Assembly (NCBI RefSeq): GCF_019097595.1
Contig: NC_080715.1
Coordinates: 27,157,855-27,221,854 of the forward strand
DNA from: Hemibagrus wyckioides
Lineage: Eukaryota; Chordata; Actinopteri; Siluriformes; Bagridae
Direction of reading: 5' to 3'
DNA length: 64,000 bases
Shown here in pieces: positions 12,931-25,072 of this stretch (the first letter of the stretch is position 1; each line of letters opens with the position of its first letter). The notes under the pieces are model-generated. The model did not search any database. It was not told the origin of the DNA and was given only the letters and a program-made list of their open reading frames with translations. The position numbers and the translations under genes are program-made.

Positions 12931-13606
12931 CAATGCACTTTTGTGCATCTTGTAGTGCTTATGCAGCTGACTGCACACAATCTGAGAAACGTCTCATCCA
13001 AGAGCAGAGATTATTATTAAAATAAATAAAATAAATGTACAACACAATCCATTTTAAAGGCAGACACAAGGGCCAAAGCCAGACTGAGAAATAACAGGCA
13101 AAGGGTTTCAACTGCTAAAGAAATCCAGAATCTCAGAAACAAGACAATGCAATGGAAACAAAAGACAAGACGTCAGTAATGAACAATAAAAAAAAACAGT
13201 AATGGTATCAGGTGAGAGTGTAAGTTTTCAAGTGGCCTCGTATTCTGGAGATGAGGATCTCTGATAGTGTGGGATGGAATTTTGAGATCATTAATTTAAT
13301 AACATGATTCAGCTTCAGAAGTAAAGAAGCTCATTATCTCAAAGGTATATTTTAGAAGCTTCAATCTGTACTCAGTGTTATAATTTAAACGGAAAATGTA
13401 TGTATGCTCTCTCTCTCTCTCTCTCTCTTTCTGCCGGTTAAAGTTCTGGGTTATTGACTGAGAGGTTGGAGTTTAAGTCCCAGCACTGCCAAGCTGCCAC
13501 TGTTGGGCCTTTGGGATAGACCCTTGACCCTCTCTGCTCCAGGAATGCTGTATATTTGGTGACTCTGTGCTCTGAATTTCCCTCAAGGGGCCAATAAGGA
13601 ATCTAT
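12931..13606 (+). repeat. Direct duplication, copy A (with SINE)
   Basis: From about 12950 to 13412 this copy is almost identical to 17060-17520, with only a few base or short length differences. It is followed in both places by a CT tract and a SINE. The SINE part (13430-13606) is much more diverged from its counterpart than the sequence before it. Confidence 0.9.
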
Positions 13607-13959
13607 CCATAAACAATAATGAATTTATTTACTATTATACACTATAATGACCATAAAATCTAATTTATTCATGGTAAATGAAATATATGAATATGTGTCA
13701 TCTGTGAATTAGTTAAATGAGATCAGAGACAATTTCTGCATGACTTCATGGAGCAGCATCTACAGGAAACACACTTGCTTTAGGATGTTCATTTTTTCGA
13801 TCTTTATTTTAAATGATGTGTGGGAGTGAAGTGGAGCAACCTTGGCATTCTGGAAAGATTTATATTGGTTTGTTACACTGTGCTACGTAGTGCTTGTGGG
13901 TGGAATTTATTATGAGTAGAATAGTCAATATGCCATAACAAATACAGCTACTATCATGC

Positions 13960-14190
13960 AGTCTCTCCTCTGAACCATGAGTTCCTACTATGAGGATGAG
14001 GTTCCCTTTTGAATCTGGTTCCTCTCAAGGTTTCTCCCTCTTACCATCTAAGGGAGTTTTTCCCTGCCACAGTCTCCTCAGGTTTGCTCACAAGGGATTA
14101 AGGATAATAGAATAATACAAATGAATTGAAATATAAGTTTAATATTAATCTTGAACTTTTTGTACTATATTTCTTATGTTCTGTTAAGAA
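13960..14190 (+). repeat. L2-type LINE 3'UTR fragment
   Basis: It contains GATGAGGATGAGGTTCCC-like text, TCTAAGGGAGTTTTTCCCTG, CCACAGTCTCCTCAGG and AATGAATTGAAAT. These are the same landmarks, in the same order, as the 3'UTR of the L2-type element at 37215-37425. Confidence 0.8.
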
Positions 14191-14792
14191 AGAGGGAAGA
14201 AGATTTCATATGTTAATTTAATGTACATGTGCAGTCCAGTGAATTTTTTTTTCTTCACCCTGCTTGTTCAAGAGTTAGGGTTAAAGAAAAAAACTATTTT
14301 ACTGCTACTGCATTAATCTATGTTTCTCTCTGTCTCTCTCTGTGGCTGCAAGCTCCATGACAGATGATCAAACAGGAGGTAAGCTTAAACTAATGTAGTA
14401 GTTCTGCAAAATCTATGCTTGTTTTGAACAAATTTATTTGTGTTGTTTCAATTTGTCGCTTCCTCTTGACTGTATAGAGACTTCTGTTTCTTTTTATTTT
14501 GTTGCTCATGGAAAATATACAGTAGATTAAATGCCTACTTATTATGAGAATGGATATGAAACGGGGGCAAGATTGAACACATCGGACCACGCATTATACT
14601 ATTTTCAGCTGGAATTCACAAGTCTGAACCTCTATTTTGTTTGGGATTTTCTATTTTGAGACCTTCGGGATTTTTTCTTGGATTCTAAGCAAGGTCTCCG
14701 TTTTCATACAGTATATACATCATAAGCTCTCAACAATAGGATGTTATATTTGCAGCTTTTGATAAATAGCTATGTTTAGCTGTAAGCTGCAC

Positions 14793-14795
<3 letters not shown>

Positions 14796-14867
<72 letters not shown>

Positions 14868-14873
14868 ACACAC
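14796..14873. repeat. (TC)n(AC)n compound microsatellite
   Basis: A TC run is followed directly by an AC run with one interruption. Confidence 0.95.
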
Positions 14874-15600
14874 ATGACCTGATGATCAAGTCTGCCTTTA
14901 TCATGTCAGTTCTTGTATATCTTCTTCCCTGTGTAACTGTAAGGATAAATCTATACACCCACCAGACCTGTAGATTAAAGCCTGATTGTTTCATGCTTTG
15001 TGTTCAGGTTTAAGTGTTTGTGCCTGTTTTCCTAAAACTCACAAACAAGTTAAGTCACCTTTACCTTGAGCTTTTTAAGTCTTTTTGACCTTTGTATATG
15101 ATTTCTTTCGTTTTCTTCACAGCCAAAGATGCACTGGCAATTAAATTCTAATTAAACATTTGGCCAATCCGAAGCTTCTAAAAATCTGGACTTTAAATCT
15201 TGAATCTTTTCATTACAACTTTTTAAATAGAACATCATCCTGATATATAAACTGGAATTAACGATGACGTTAAAAATGAGTATATTTTCAATTGTTTTAA
15301 AAAGAATGTATGTATGTAGGTATGAAATGTGTGGATTAATGAACGCTTAAAAGTGTGTAAATGTTTGACCTCAGCTGTATCACTTTACTATTATTAATGT
15401 GTACAGTTTAAACCATGATTTAAAGCCAGACATTTTCCTTCGGTTAGCATCTGTCACATATTACAGCACTCCAGAACCAGCTCAGGGGTTAATAAGCTTA
15501 CTTGGAAGCACAGCCAAGGTTCTGTATGTGAACACGGACTTCATAACCTTCTGTTCCTGAAAATAGGCCTATTTCATTCTGTCCATCATAAAATGTATGA

Positions 15601-15846
15601 AGGGGCAGTGGTGGCTCAAGTGGTTAAAGCTCTGGGTTGTTGATTGGAAGGTTTGGGTTCAAGCCTCAGTACTGCCAAGCTGCCACGTTTGGGCAACTGA
15701 GCAAGAACCTTAGCCCTCTCTGCTCCAGGGGTGCTGTATCATAGCTGCCCCTGTGCTCTGACCCCAACTTCCTCTGCTGGAATATGTGAAGAAAAGAATT
15801 CCCCTGTGCTGTAATGTATGTGTGGTGATAATAAAAGCTTCTTCTA
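15601..15846 (+). repeat. tRNA-derived SINE copy, nearly full length
   Basis: It starts GGGGCAGTGGTGGCTCAAGT (A-box-like TGGCTCAAGTGG) and continues with GGGTTCAAGCCTC (B-box-like). It ends in AATAAAAGCTTCTTCT. The two boxes indicate a pol III promoter of tRNA origin. Confidence 0.85.
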
Positions 15847-17043
15847 ATTGTGTTTATACATTGCATTGATTTCACATTTACATATCTCTTTGTGCCTTTT
15901 GCTTTTTCATATTCTAATACGCTTATAATTGAACAGAAGGCTTTCACTGACTCCACTTCACATACTGACTTCAAAATACAGTCTCAATGTCTCCTCCAAC
16001 ATAAGGAGTCCAAATAAATACTGCAACGTCAGGCACATTAAAACAGAATTCTGTTTCAGTCCCACATATGTATCTTTGAACTGCATAACCATAAGCATGA
16101 ACATTACTTTGTGCCAAGATTAAACCCCAGCAATGGCACAAAACAGCTGGGTCCCAAAGCCCTTCCACCCTCAGACACTGGCTCGGTTCCTGTATGGCTT
16201 ATAGAGAGAAACTCAAGCTGTGGGTTTGGCAAAACAAATTGTACAATTCTGTACATGTTGGCTGTTGTGGACATGGTTAAAGTCTCAGTGTGGGCTACAC
16301 TATATAATCAAATCCCACTAAAATGGCAGCACTAGACTGAATAGAGCACCAGGCAGATTTGTAGGTGGTTATTTAAAAAAAAAAAGAGGAATACGAAGAA
16401 ACCTCAGTATGCACAGTGCCAATAATGACTTTGTACGGGGTGAATCTCTTTTGAAATCATGCCCCGAGGCTCTGGCTAACTTGTCAGTCACTGCAGAGAC
16501 AGCACGCATTTACAGTTCTCTGTCATCAAACACACTGCCTTTCAGCCTTATGGGGCATTTGGCACACTCAATTTTGCAGGTCATTTCTGCTCTCCAGTTC
16601 CGCCAAAAGCCCAAAAATATTAGAATAAACAGAGGAATATTTAGCTTGTTCAACCACAATCAATGTCTAAGTCAGACCTCTGTCTCGCCAAGGCAACACT
16701 TATTCCATGCCTCTATCTGAACCCTTTTAACCCAAACCTTTGCTGCAGCTTAATATTATTCAGTAGTGCCCCTGTTCTGGATTCAGATGTTTGTGAGGTC
16801 CATGCTAATGAAAACTAAACTATGAACTATGACTGCAAAAAATATATTCTAAGGAGCAGAATTGTTTAAATTCTATTAAATTAATGTTTAAAAATTCATT
16901 TGTACACACTTTATTATATGGCTATTTCTTTGCATCTGGCTTTTTTGGTCACATGATTTCTATTCATCATATACAGAAGAATATTTATCAGTAACCTGAA
17001 AAATAAATAGAAACAGAAAAAAAATTATTGTATTCCCTAGATG

Positions 17044-17528
17044 CAATACATTTTTGTGCATCTTGTAGTGTTTATGCAGCTGACTGCACACAATCTGAGA
17101 AACGTCTCATCCAAGAGCAGAGATTATTATTAAAATAAATAAAATAAATGTACAACACAATCCATTTTAAAGGCAGACACAAGGGCCAAAGCCAGACTGA
17201 GAAATAACAGGCAAAGGGTTTCAACTGCTAAAGAAATCCAGAATCTCAGAAACAAGACAATGCAATGGAAACAAAAGACAAGACGTCAGTAATGAACAAT
17301 AAAAAAAAACAGTAATGGTATCAGGTGAGAGTGTAAGTTTTCAAGTGGCCTCGTATTCTGGAGATGAGGATCTCTGATAGTGTGGGATGGAATTTTGAGA
17401 CCATTAATTTAATAACATGATTCAGCTTCAGAAGTAAAGAAGCTCATTATCTCAAAGTTTTCTCAAATATTTTAGAAGCTTCAATCTGTACTCAGTGTTA
17501 TAATTTAAATGGAAAATGTATTTATGAT

Positions 17529-17560
<32 letters not shown>

Positions 17561-17728
17561 TCTTTCTGCTGGTTCAAATACTTAAGGCTCTGGGTTATTG
17601 ATTGGAAGGTTGAGGCTCAGCACTGCCAAGCTGCCAATTTTGGGCTTTTAATCAAGACTCTTAACCCTCTCTGCTCCAGGGTCACTGTATATTGGGTGAC
17701 ACTGTGCTCTGAAGTTCAATAAAGTCTG

Positions 17729-17803
<75 letters not shown>

Positions 17804-17812
17804 GTCTATCTG

Positions 17813-17852
<40 letters not shown>

Positions 17853-17880
17853 GGATATGCAAAGAAAATTATTTCACCAT
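17044..17880 (+). repeat. Direct duplication, copy B, with SINE and (TCTA)n tail
   Basis: This is the second copy of the block at 12931, about 4.1 kb away in the same orientation. Its SINE (about 17565-17727) ends in a roughly 120-bp TCTA tract (17728-17851) that copy A lacks. Confidence 0.9.
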
Positions 17881-18694
17881 ACTGTAATGTTTATGTGACA
17901 AAAATAGACACACATAATATTTAGACAAAATATGATCATGTCAAAATCATTGTTATTATACATGCAGAGATGTATATGGGAAGTAACAGGTTTTACTCTG
18001 TAAGTATAACTAATACAATTGTCATTTATTCATTTATAATTAATTATATAAACCATTATAGCCTGTAAAGCATTCTTCCTTGGTTCTTCTAATATCATCA
18101 CTATTTCAGAAGCAAAACTACAACGACTCTAGTTATCTTAGTCCTTGTATCGAGTATAAGATCAGGCTTTCAACTGTGCACAATCTAGTGCTGTATTATA
18201 CACAGATATATAATATTTTGCAGATTTATTTCACTGATCACCTGAAATTCTTTGAAGCTGGGAATGTATTTTGGGTTTAGTTTGGGAATGTCGATAGAAT
18301 GCCGTCTATCTGTTCTAGACGACATATCTATCAATCTGTTAATTGAAATGCAGTGTGATGCTCTTTAATGCTGCACAGGCACTAATCCCCAGTGAAACTG
18401 AACTGGATTAAAATGTTTTGTAAAACACACAGCGGCTAAAATGTGTGAAGTTCAGCTGATAAGCCCTGAATAGCTGGGGCTTTTATAAAATGCATTTTAA
18501 AGACTTTTTGTTTACCTTTACAACACTATCCTGTGTAACAAAAACTTGTTTGTAGAATAATAGTATTTTTTAATAGCATGTTTAATAGTATAAAGGACAC
18601 TACAACAAACCTGGAATAAATATTACTATCAATGATGAGACTCAAGCTTGAAATCTTCTAGGGCAAATGGAAAAATAGGCAACAGAGTAAGATA

Positions 18695-19942
18695 CACTAT
18701 ATTGCCAAAAGTATTCGCTCACCTGCCTTGACTCACATATGAACTTAAGTGACATCCCATTCCTAATCCATAGGGTTCAATATGACGTTGGTCCACCCTT
18801 TGCAGCTATAACAGCTTCAACTCTTCTGGGAAGGCTGTCCACAAGGTTTAGGAATGTGTTTATGGGAATTTTTGACCATTCTTCCAGAAGCGCATTTGTG
18901 AGGTCACACTCTGATGTTGGACGAGAAGGACTGGCTCTCAGTCTCCGCTCTAATTCATCCCAAAGGTGTTCTAACGGGTTGAGGTCAGGACTCTGTGCAG
19001 GCCAGTCAAGTTCATCCACACCAGACTCTGTCATCCATGTCTTTATGGACCTTGCTTTGTGCACTGGTGCACAGTCATGTTGGAAGAGGAAGGGGCCAGC
19101 TCCAAACTGTTCCCACAAAGTTGGGAGCATGGAATTGTCCAAAATGTCTTGGTATGCTGAAGCATTCAGAGTTCCTTTCACTGGAACTAAGGGGCCAAGC
19201 CCAGCTCCTGAAAAACAACCCCACACCATAATCCCCCCTCCACCAAACTTTACACTTGGCACAATGCAGTCAGACAAGTACCGTTCTCCTGGCAACCGCC
19301 AAACCCAGACTCGTCCATCAGATTGCCAGATGGAGAAGCGTGATTCGTCACTCCAGAGAACGCGTCTCCACTGCTCTAGAGTCCAGTGGCGGCGTGCTTT
19401 ACACCACTGCATCCGACGCTTTGCATTGCACTTGGTGATGTATGGCTTGGATGCAGCTGCTCGGCCATGGAAACCCATTCCATGAAGCTCTCTGCGCACT
19501 GTTCTTGAGCTAATCTGAAGGCCACATGAAGTTTGGAGGTCTGTAGCGATTGACTCTGCAGAAAGTTGGCGACCTCTTCGCACTATGTGCCTCAGCATCC
19601 GCTGACCCCACTCCGTCAGTTTACGTGGCCTACCACTTCGTGGCTGAGTTGCTGTCGTTCCCAAACACTTCCACGTTCTTATAATACAGCTGACAGTTGA
19701 CTGTGGAATATTTAGGAGCGAGGAAATTTCACGACTGGATTTGTTGCACAGGTGGCATCCTATCACAGTTCCACGCTGGAATTCACTGAGCTCCTGAGAG
19801 CGACCCATTCTTTCACAAATGTTTGTAAAAACAGTCTGCATGCCTAGGTGCTTGATTTTATACACCTGTGGCCATGGAAGTGATTGGAACACCTGATTCT
19901 GATTATTTGGATGGGTGAGCGAATACTTTTGGCAATATAGTG
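18695..19942 (-). mobile_element. Tc1-like DNA transposon, apparently complete (1248 bp)
   Basis: The left terminus CACTATATTGCCAAAAGTAT continues TCGCTCACC. The right terminus, read in reverse complement, has the same ~28 bases. Both sides are flanked by the TA target dinucleotide (18693-18694 and 19943-19944). Between them lies a single uninterrupted transposase frame on the minus strand. It is inserted in intron 6 of pth2r, in the same orientation as the gene. Confidence 0.93.
18777..19808 (-). CDS. Tc1/mariner-family DDE transposase (343 aa)
   Basis: Cut-and-paste transposase of a Tc1-like element. The frame stays open upstream of the chosen start (to 20195), but [13 protein letters not shown] at 19808 lies just inside the right terminus and matches where Tc1-like proteins begin. 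Visible in order: a paired-like helix-turn-helix DNA-binding region (about residues 7-50), the GRPR AT-hook-like motif (59-62), a second helix-turn-helix (about 64-118), then the catalytic domain. The catalytic triad is D154 (WSDESRF), D245 (FQHDCAPVH) and E280 ([11 protein letters not shown]), a D34E spacing. The glycine-rich [10 protein letters not shown] box is at 188-197. The length is normal for the family (about 340). No stop or frameshift is seen, so the protein may be functional. Confidence 0.93.
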   Translation of the reverse strand: MGRSQELSEFQRGTVIGCHLCNKSSREISSLLNIPQSTVSCIIRTWKCLGTTATQPRSGRPRKLTEWGQRMLRHIVRRGRQLSAESIATDLQTSCGLQISSRTVRRELHGMGFHGRAAASKPYITKCNAKRRMQWCKARRHWTLEQWRRVLWSDESRFSIWQSDGRVWVWRLPGERYLSDCIVPSVKFGGGGIMVWGCFSGAGLGPLVPVKGTLNASAYQDILDNSMLPTLWEQFGAGPFLFQHDCAPVHKARSIKTWMTESGVDELDWPAQSPDLNPLEHLWDELERRLRASPSRPTSECDLTNALLEEWSKIPINTFLNLVDSLPRRVEAVIAAKGGPTSY

Positions 19943-20000
19943 TATTGCTAGAGAAACTGCTAATATGCTTCAGAAGATAACTAAGAATCACATTAGAATA

Positions 20001-20231
20001 GAAGCCTTTATTTTTGTCATATATACAATACTGCACAGTGAAAATCTTTCTTCCCATATCCAACTGTTGGAAGTTGGGGTCAGAGCACAGGGTCAGCCAT
20101 GATACAGCGCCCCCTGGAGCAGTAAAGGTTAAGGGCCTTGTTAAGCAGACCAACAGTCGCAGCTTGGCAGTTCTGGGGGTCTTCCGATCAACCACCCAGA
20201 CCTTTAAGCGCTCGAGCTATCACTACCCTCC
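20001..20231 (-). repeat. tRNA-derived SINE copy, reverse orientation
   Basis: It begins at the tail side with GAAGCCTTTATTTTTGTCAT and contains GATACAGCGCCCCCTGGAGC. It ends in the reverse A box region (CTCGAGCTATCACTACC). It sits between the Tc1-like element and exon 6. Confidence 0.85.
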
Positions 20232-20387
20232 ATGTAATGGAAACTATATCATCTGTCAAACCTATTAGGAATCACATCAGGTTTATTAAAGCAGTTAAAG
20301 TACAAAAAACTGTGCAAATGTTGAGATGGAAGCTGCTGCTTTATGAAGAGTTAGATCTAAGAAGGTACCAGGCTCAACATTACTCAC

Positions 20388-20574
20388 ATACTGAGAGGTG
20401 TTCACTGGTGCCACATCCACTGTGTTTGTGAGATTATTCATGAGCACAGCGTCAAACTCCTGGAGTCCAGCGCTGGTGTGCACCACCCGGTCTTTTATAA
20501 AGATGCTTATAGCACGTAGTATGAAGGACACAAAGAGGTGCATGTGGATGTAGTTCCTTGTGCAATGCAAGCGC
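20388..20574 (-). CDS. pth2r: pth2r coding exon 6 (intracellular loop 1, TM2, extracellular loop 1)
   Basis: This 187-bp exon encodes residues 164-226. It starts with the conserved [14 protein letters not shown] block, in which the histidine of YIH (H174) is the class B TM2 activation residue. It continues through TM2 ([15 protein letters not shown]) into a long extracellular loop 1 ending VNTSQY. The sequence KDRVVH and the SQY ending are PTH2R-like rather than PTH1R-like, and are the main reason for choosing this paralogue. Loop sequons are N211-L-T and N222-T-S. The acceptor is TTTACAG and the donor GTGAGT follows TAT in phase 0. Confidence 0.95.
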
Positions 20575-22639
20575 CTGTAAATGTGTAGAGTTGGGTTAGA
20601 GCAGTGAAGCAGTCATGTTTCTAAAAAAATAAATCATAGAAGCATCACAGGTACAGCATAGTTCTGTGTATTTTTAAATATGAAGTATAGCAGTATACTG
20701 CTATAAAATTTAAACTATTTGTAAGAGCACATTAAATATAGGTGTGTTTTCACAAATATCAGATATATGATTTACTACATGGGCTTTAGTGACACAGAGG
20801 GGAAAAAAGTATGTGGGTTCTTTTCCGATTTTTCAGTTTTTCCCTAAAACATGTCAGTATTAGGATCTTCAGCTCTAAACTAGGTGTGGTGAAGGTCCTT
20901 TTAAAACCTTTTAAAAAATCATTTCAATTCCTCTCATGTGTTTGGACTGTACTTACAGTAGATATAATTTTATTTCCCAAGAATAAATTTACATCCAATG
21001 AAGTTTAGAATTCTCTCATATCTTGATTGCAAAATTAACCTACTTAACAATTATTTTTTTGAACCTTTTTAAACCAAGCATGCCAGTAATTTTGGAGGTA
21101 ATTGCAAATGGACCAGGGCTCATCAATTTTAATCAAGTGTGCTACTGAAATTTACATACCTCTTATTATCTTAATATACTTCTTATTCCTTTTTCACAAA
21201 CATCACAACTGTGTCTTCTAAAATCAAGCACTTCTCTTTTAATGTGTGTTTAGACATTTCCAGAAAAAGCTATTCCTCGATGTTGATGATGAAACTGCTT
21301 TCAGTATATTAAGACTAATATTTCAATTCCGTCTCAGTTATCATTATTAAATATTAATTTATCTTATTAGTATCTCCTAGCTCTTAATATCTCGTGCTCC
21401 TAACAGTTAAAACAGTATCTTTTATCATGTACATTGGAGGTAGATAAGTTTGTAAGACACGGACATGTGCCTACTGTCAAATAAAGAGACTATTATTTCC
21501 AATAAAGTATGATAGTCACCAAGGAAACCACACAAAGAGATGTGTGCTCCCCTGTGCACTCAGTGTCAAGTGAAGCTCTGCAAAAACCCTGCCAACCTTC
21601 CTATTACACCCTTTGCATTTACTCTGGAGCATCACTGTCTCATAATTGACAAGGTCTGAAATGCCTTTACTATTAGCACGTAAAATAGCTCTCTGCAGCT
21701 GTGGAACGAGCGAGGCTCATTACGCTACATGATAACCACGGCTAAGCTTCTTTCTGTTTCCAGGCTCAGATACTTTCTTATATCATAAGTGTCAAAAATC
21801 ATATTGAACAGGCTGCAAATTTAAGGTGAATCATTGAGACTTCCTCCATCTTTCGCATGAAATGATTTATTCCGAGTCATTGCGACTTGTTTCATAAAAC
21901 TTTTGCTGATCCCACTGAACTCAAATATTCAACAGAATTTTTTTTTTCTCAAAAACAACAGAGCTCCTACAGGGCCTGCTGCAAGAGTGGGCAAGTGAAC
22001 CAGGCCTCATTCTCCACATAGCCATTCCTCCTGCCTGAAAGGGCTTGGAATAACTATCTTCAGAAAGATCTGACCACAAGAGATCTTCTGAGTTCTACAT
22101 ACCCTAAAGGATTGTTCTATGAGTCATTTCACACTTACTGACAATACAGTGCTGTTCCTGTTCATCTGGGCATCTCATGCTTAGAGCCTCTTTTTACTGA
22201 GCATCTACATCTACATATTTGCAACTAAAATCCTTTAGAAACTTTATACTGATGATTACTAAATCAAACAATTTCTCCCGGCAGTGAATAACCACTTTGA
22301 CTTGACCTTGTGTACTTACTGTAAGTAATGCTCTTAGCACATAATTTTAATGGTGCTTAACATCATGCTCATTTCTAAATGGCAGTAGGTTTTAACGTCA
22401 CCTGTCTGGACCATTTGGACGCATTAAATCTGCGCTCCAGAATATAATTATGGGTTCTCTTTTTTTGTAATTTTTGTGTTCTGAGGTTTGAAACAGGATA
22501 TCTCTTCCCAAATTATTATAATCCCTAACAGTCAATAGCAACTGCTCAGTTTGAGGTTGAATTGAACAATATTCTACTAAACCTATGTATTATCAGCTTT
22601 TGTCACTGTGTTCTCATCAGTTACCTTGGCTATAGTCAT

Positions 22640-22682
<43 letters not shown>

Positions 22683-23159
22683 TCTCTGTGCCTGCCGCTG
22701 TTTCTGCACCTGTTCAGCTTTCAATCTCAATTTCAGTTCACTTCCTTTTTATTTGCATGTGGCATCTGGCATCGAGCATGCCACAAATCTTCACAGACAT
22801 CCCACTATTTTGTTCATTCAAGCTGAGGAAAACAATGTGAAGGAATATCTCAGTGAGAAACCACAAGAGCAGCCCACCCCCCAAAAAAAGAAAAAAACAA
22901 AATCCTATTCATCTGGTAGGAATAAGGACAAAATGGGATCTTTACATTGTAAGAGTGTATGCTTAATTTCTAACAGTTTGTAAGACCATGGGGTAACAAA
23001 TGCTTCAGAAATGCACATCAGATATACTTACATCATTCACTTTTTATAGGAAGCACACAGCAGCACAATACATAAAACTGTGTAGATACCAGGGAAGAGC
23101 TTCAGGTAATGTTCACCTCAAACATCAGAAAGTGTGATCTCTGTGATATTAACCATGGA

Positions 23160-23660
23160 ATGGTTATTAGAACCAGAAGAGTGGGTTTGAGTGGGATTTT
23201 CACACACAACAGTCTCAAATGTTTAACAAAAGTATGAAAAACAAACAAGCAAAAATATTCTGATGATGAGGGAAATCAGAGTAGAATGATCAGACTGGTC
23301 TGAACTGACAGGAAAGTTCATGGAACATGGATGTAGCAAGTGAGTATACAAGTTATAATATCCTTCCTGGGCCAATTTCCAGTGACCTTTCTCATCATCT
23401 AGGCCTTTCCACCCACAGAACCCACACTCACTCTATTTTGCTTCATTCTGTGCAAACGTTAGTGTTTATGTGTGCAAAATCCCGGGAGTTCAGCAGTTCC
23501 TGAAATATTCAAGCCCATCTGGTACCAACAACCATGCCAAGGTTAAAGTCACGGAGATCTTTCTGATGTTTGTATCTGCAGGAATTTTGTGCATTGTGCT
23601 GCTGCCAAATGACTGTTGTACAGGTGAACCAATTGCCGGATGGTGAGGGTTTAGACCAGT
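23160..23660 (+). repeat. Degenerate dispersed repeat
   Basis: Text such as CCCGGGAGTTCAGCAGTTCC, CCATCTGGTACCAACAACCA and TGCCAAGGTTAAAGTCACGG resembles a repeat very common in fish genomes, probably a decayed non-autonomous DNA element. The ends are not defined. Confidence 0.5.
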
Positions 23661-23868
23661 TATTTTAACCAGGTATCATTATTAGAGATTACTAGGTCAT
23701 TTTTATATAACCATTTAATTTCACTTTTGTCAATATCCAAAGTTTAAATGGAGGTGATACACCATGATGTACACAATTACAGAGAATTTAGTCTTAGATG
23801 ATGCAGTGATGAAGACATCCTGAATAATGGAAAAGTTATCTAATATTTCTCATTATGAAATTATTATA

Positions 23869-24451
23869 CAGTGGAACCACAGCATACAAATTTAATTTGT
23901 TCTGGAGTTCTTAAGGTGAAAATTTTTATTGTGATTCAAATTTTCCCATAAGAAATAATGTAAACACAGATAATCCGTTCCAGCCACCCAAAAATATTAG
24001 CAATATTACCAAAATTAAGCATATGTAAACTGTATGGCTGCTTACAAAGAACTGACCCAAGCCAAGCATTCCATGTCAAGGGTCCTCACAGGAAGTCGTA
24101 CCACCAAGCTTGGGCTAAAAATAGAATAGACCACCTATGCCACTAATCTGTCAACAAAAAACGCCCGAAAAATCACCTAGCATTTGAAGGCATGCTGAAG
24201 ACAACATTTATATCGTGGGTTGACTCTTTCCTTTCCTTTCTCTTTAAGAGCTTTCTTGGACTGAAAAAAAATCTTAAAATTCATAAACTTGCTTTATAGT
24301 TGGCTTTGCTTGGCTTTCCACTGACGCAAACAAGTTTTGAACGGCTTCCGAACGAACGCGAAACTTAGCTGGGGTTTGGTTCATTCGTATGCCAAAAATT
24401 TAGGGATGTTTAAAATGTAAGGGAGGGCATTCGAATGCGGAGTTTCCACTG
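23869..24451 (-). mobile_element. Tigger/pogo-like non-autonomous element (583 bp)
   Basis: It starts CAGTGGAACCACAGCATACAA and ends, in reverse complement, CAGTGGAAACTCCGCATTCG, with TA on both sides. Its interior is related, in reverse complement, to the element at 27015. Both share the landmarks CCAAGCATTCCATGTCAAGG and AAGCTTGGGCTAAAAATAGA. There is no transposase frame. It sits in intron 5, 318 bp beyond the end of exon 5. Confidence 0.8.
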
Positions 24452-24769
24452 TACAACAAAACTTAAAAAAAAAATCATTAAACTTTTTTAAGAGACATTT
24501 ACTCATTTTAAGTTTGAGGTTATTCAATTGGCAGATAATTTGGCTTCTTTTTAGAAATAATCATAATCATAATCATCTACCAATAAGAGCTTGAAATGAG
24601 TTTTTTTCAAAGTAGGCTTATATTTGTTTTAATATAGTCTAATATCATAAAGGGAATATTTGTGGAATTTGCCTTAATTCAAGATATTTTTAGTTGAGAA
24701 GATGTGTTGTGTCTTCAATATGAATTAATAATACAGTTATGAATATAAAACATGTGAGCACAACCTCAC

Positions 24770-24867
24770 CTAAAGTATCCAATGATAAGGATGGCCACCA
24801 GAAGAGAGCCAAAGGACACTGCATACCCCACAGTGTACATGATGTAAAGCCTCTCAAAAAATACTTG
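24770..24867 (-). CDS. pth2r: pth2r coding exon 5 (juxtamembrane stalk and TM1)
   Basis: This 98-bp exon (phase 0 in, phase 2 out) encodes residues 132-163. It begins [20 protein letters not shown] and continues into the first transmembrane helix, ending IGYF. The matching human segment is EFFERLYVMYTVGYSISFGS of PTH2R. The acceptor is ACTTACAG and the donor is GTGAGG. The split arginine codon (AG plus G) is completed by the next exon, giving the family-typical GYFRRLHC junction. Confidence 0.95.
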
Positions 24868-24956
24868 CTGTAAGTACAAATGACATAAAAAGGCAGCAGT
24901 GAGAATATTCACATATCAGGACAATAAAAGTAGAATATTGTTGATCAGTCACTTAC

Positions 24957-25072
24957 TCGCTCACTGTTTTGCCCGGGAGATTTTATACACTCGGTGTAAT
25001 TAGCCCACGTCTTATTCAAGCCCTCTCCAAGCACCCAAGAGTTGTTGGATTCACACCTCCTATAGGCATAGC
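24957..25072 (-). CDS. pth2r: pth2r coding exon 4 (end of extracellular domain)
   Basis: This 116-bp exon (phase 1 in, phase 0 out) encodes residues 93-131. It contains the last two of the six conserved cysteines (C99 in YRRC and C121 in YTEC) and the family motif [11 protein letters not shown]. Predicted N-glycosylation sequons are N102-N-S, N112-K-T and N117-Y-T; the last two are conserved in PTH receptors. The exon ends at CGA followed by a GTAAGT donor. It is separated from exon 5 by only 89 bp and from exon 3 by 309 bp, so exons 3-5 form a tight cluster in an otherwise widely spread gene. Confidence 0.95.

Larger units (their letters stand above)
1640..20387 (-). other. pth2r: pth2r intron 6 (18.7 kb), repeat-filled
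   Basis: No host exon was recognised here. Contents are listed separately: a GT microsatellite and the CCAGAAACCATCACTGA minisatellite (1.9-2.65 kb), Tc1 relics (3.3 and 5.6 kb), a LINE fragment (4.5 kb), SINEs, an L2 tail with minisatellite (7.4-8.1 kb), a gypsy pol relic (11 kb), a duplicated block (12.9 and 17.0 kb) and a Tc1-like element (18.7 kb). The stretches 2650-3340, 3780-4490, 8080-10600, 11960-12930, 14190-15600, 15850-17040 and 17880-18690 hold AT-rich sequence, with simple tracts at 14796-14873, in which I recognise nothing else. Confidence 0.85.
20575..24769 (-). other. pth2r: pth2r intron 5 (4.2 kb)
   Basis: This interval runs between the GTGAGG donor of exon 5 and the TTTACAG acceptor of exon 6. 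It holds a TC tract near 22640-22690, a degenerate dispersed element at about 23160-23660 and a Tigger-like element at 23869-24451. The stretch 20575-22630 shows no repeat or open frame that I can name. Confidence 0.85.

Noticed and set aside
18739..19485. A 248-codon plus-strand frame.
   Set aside because: It is antisense to the Tc1-like transposase and shares its coding bases; it has no features of its own.
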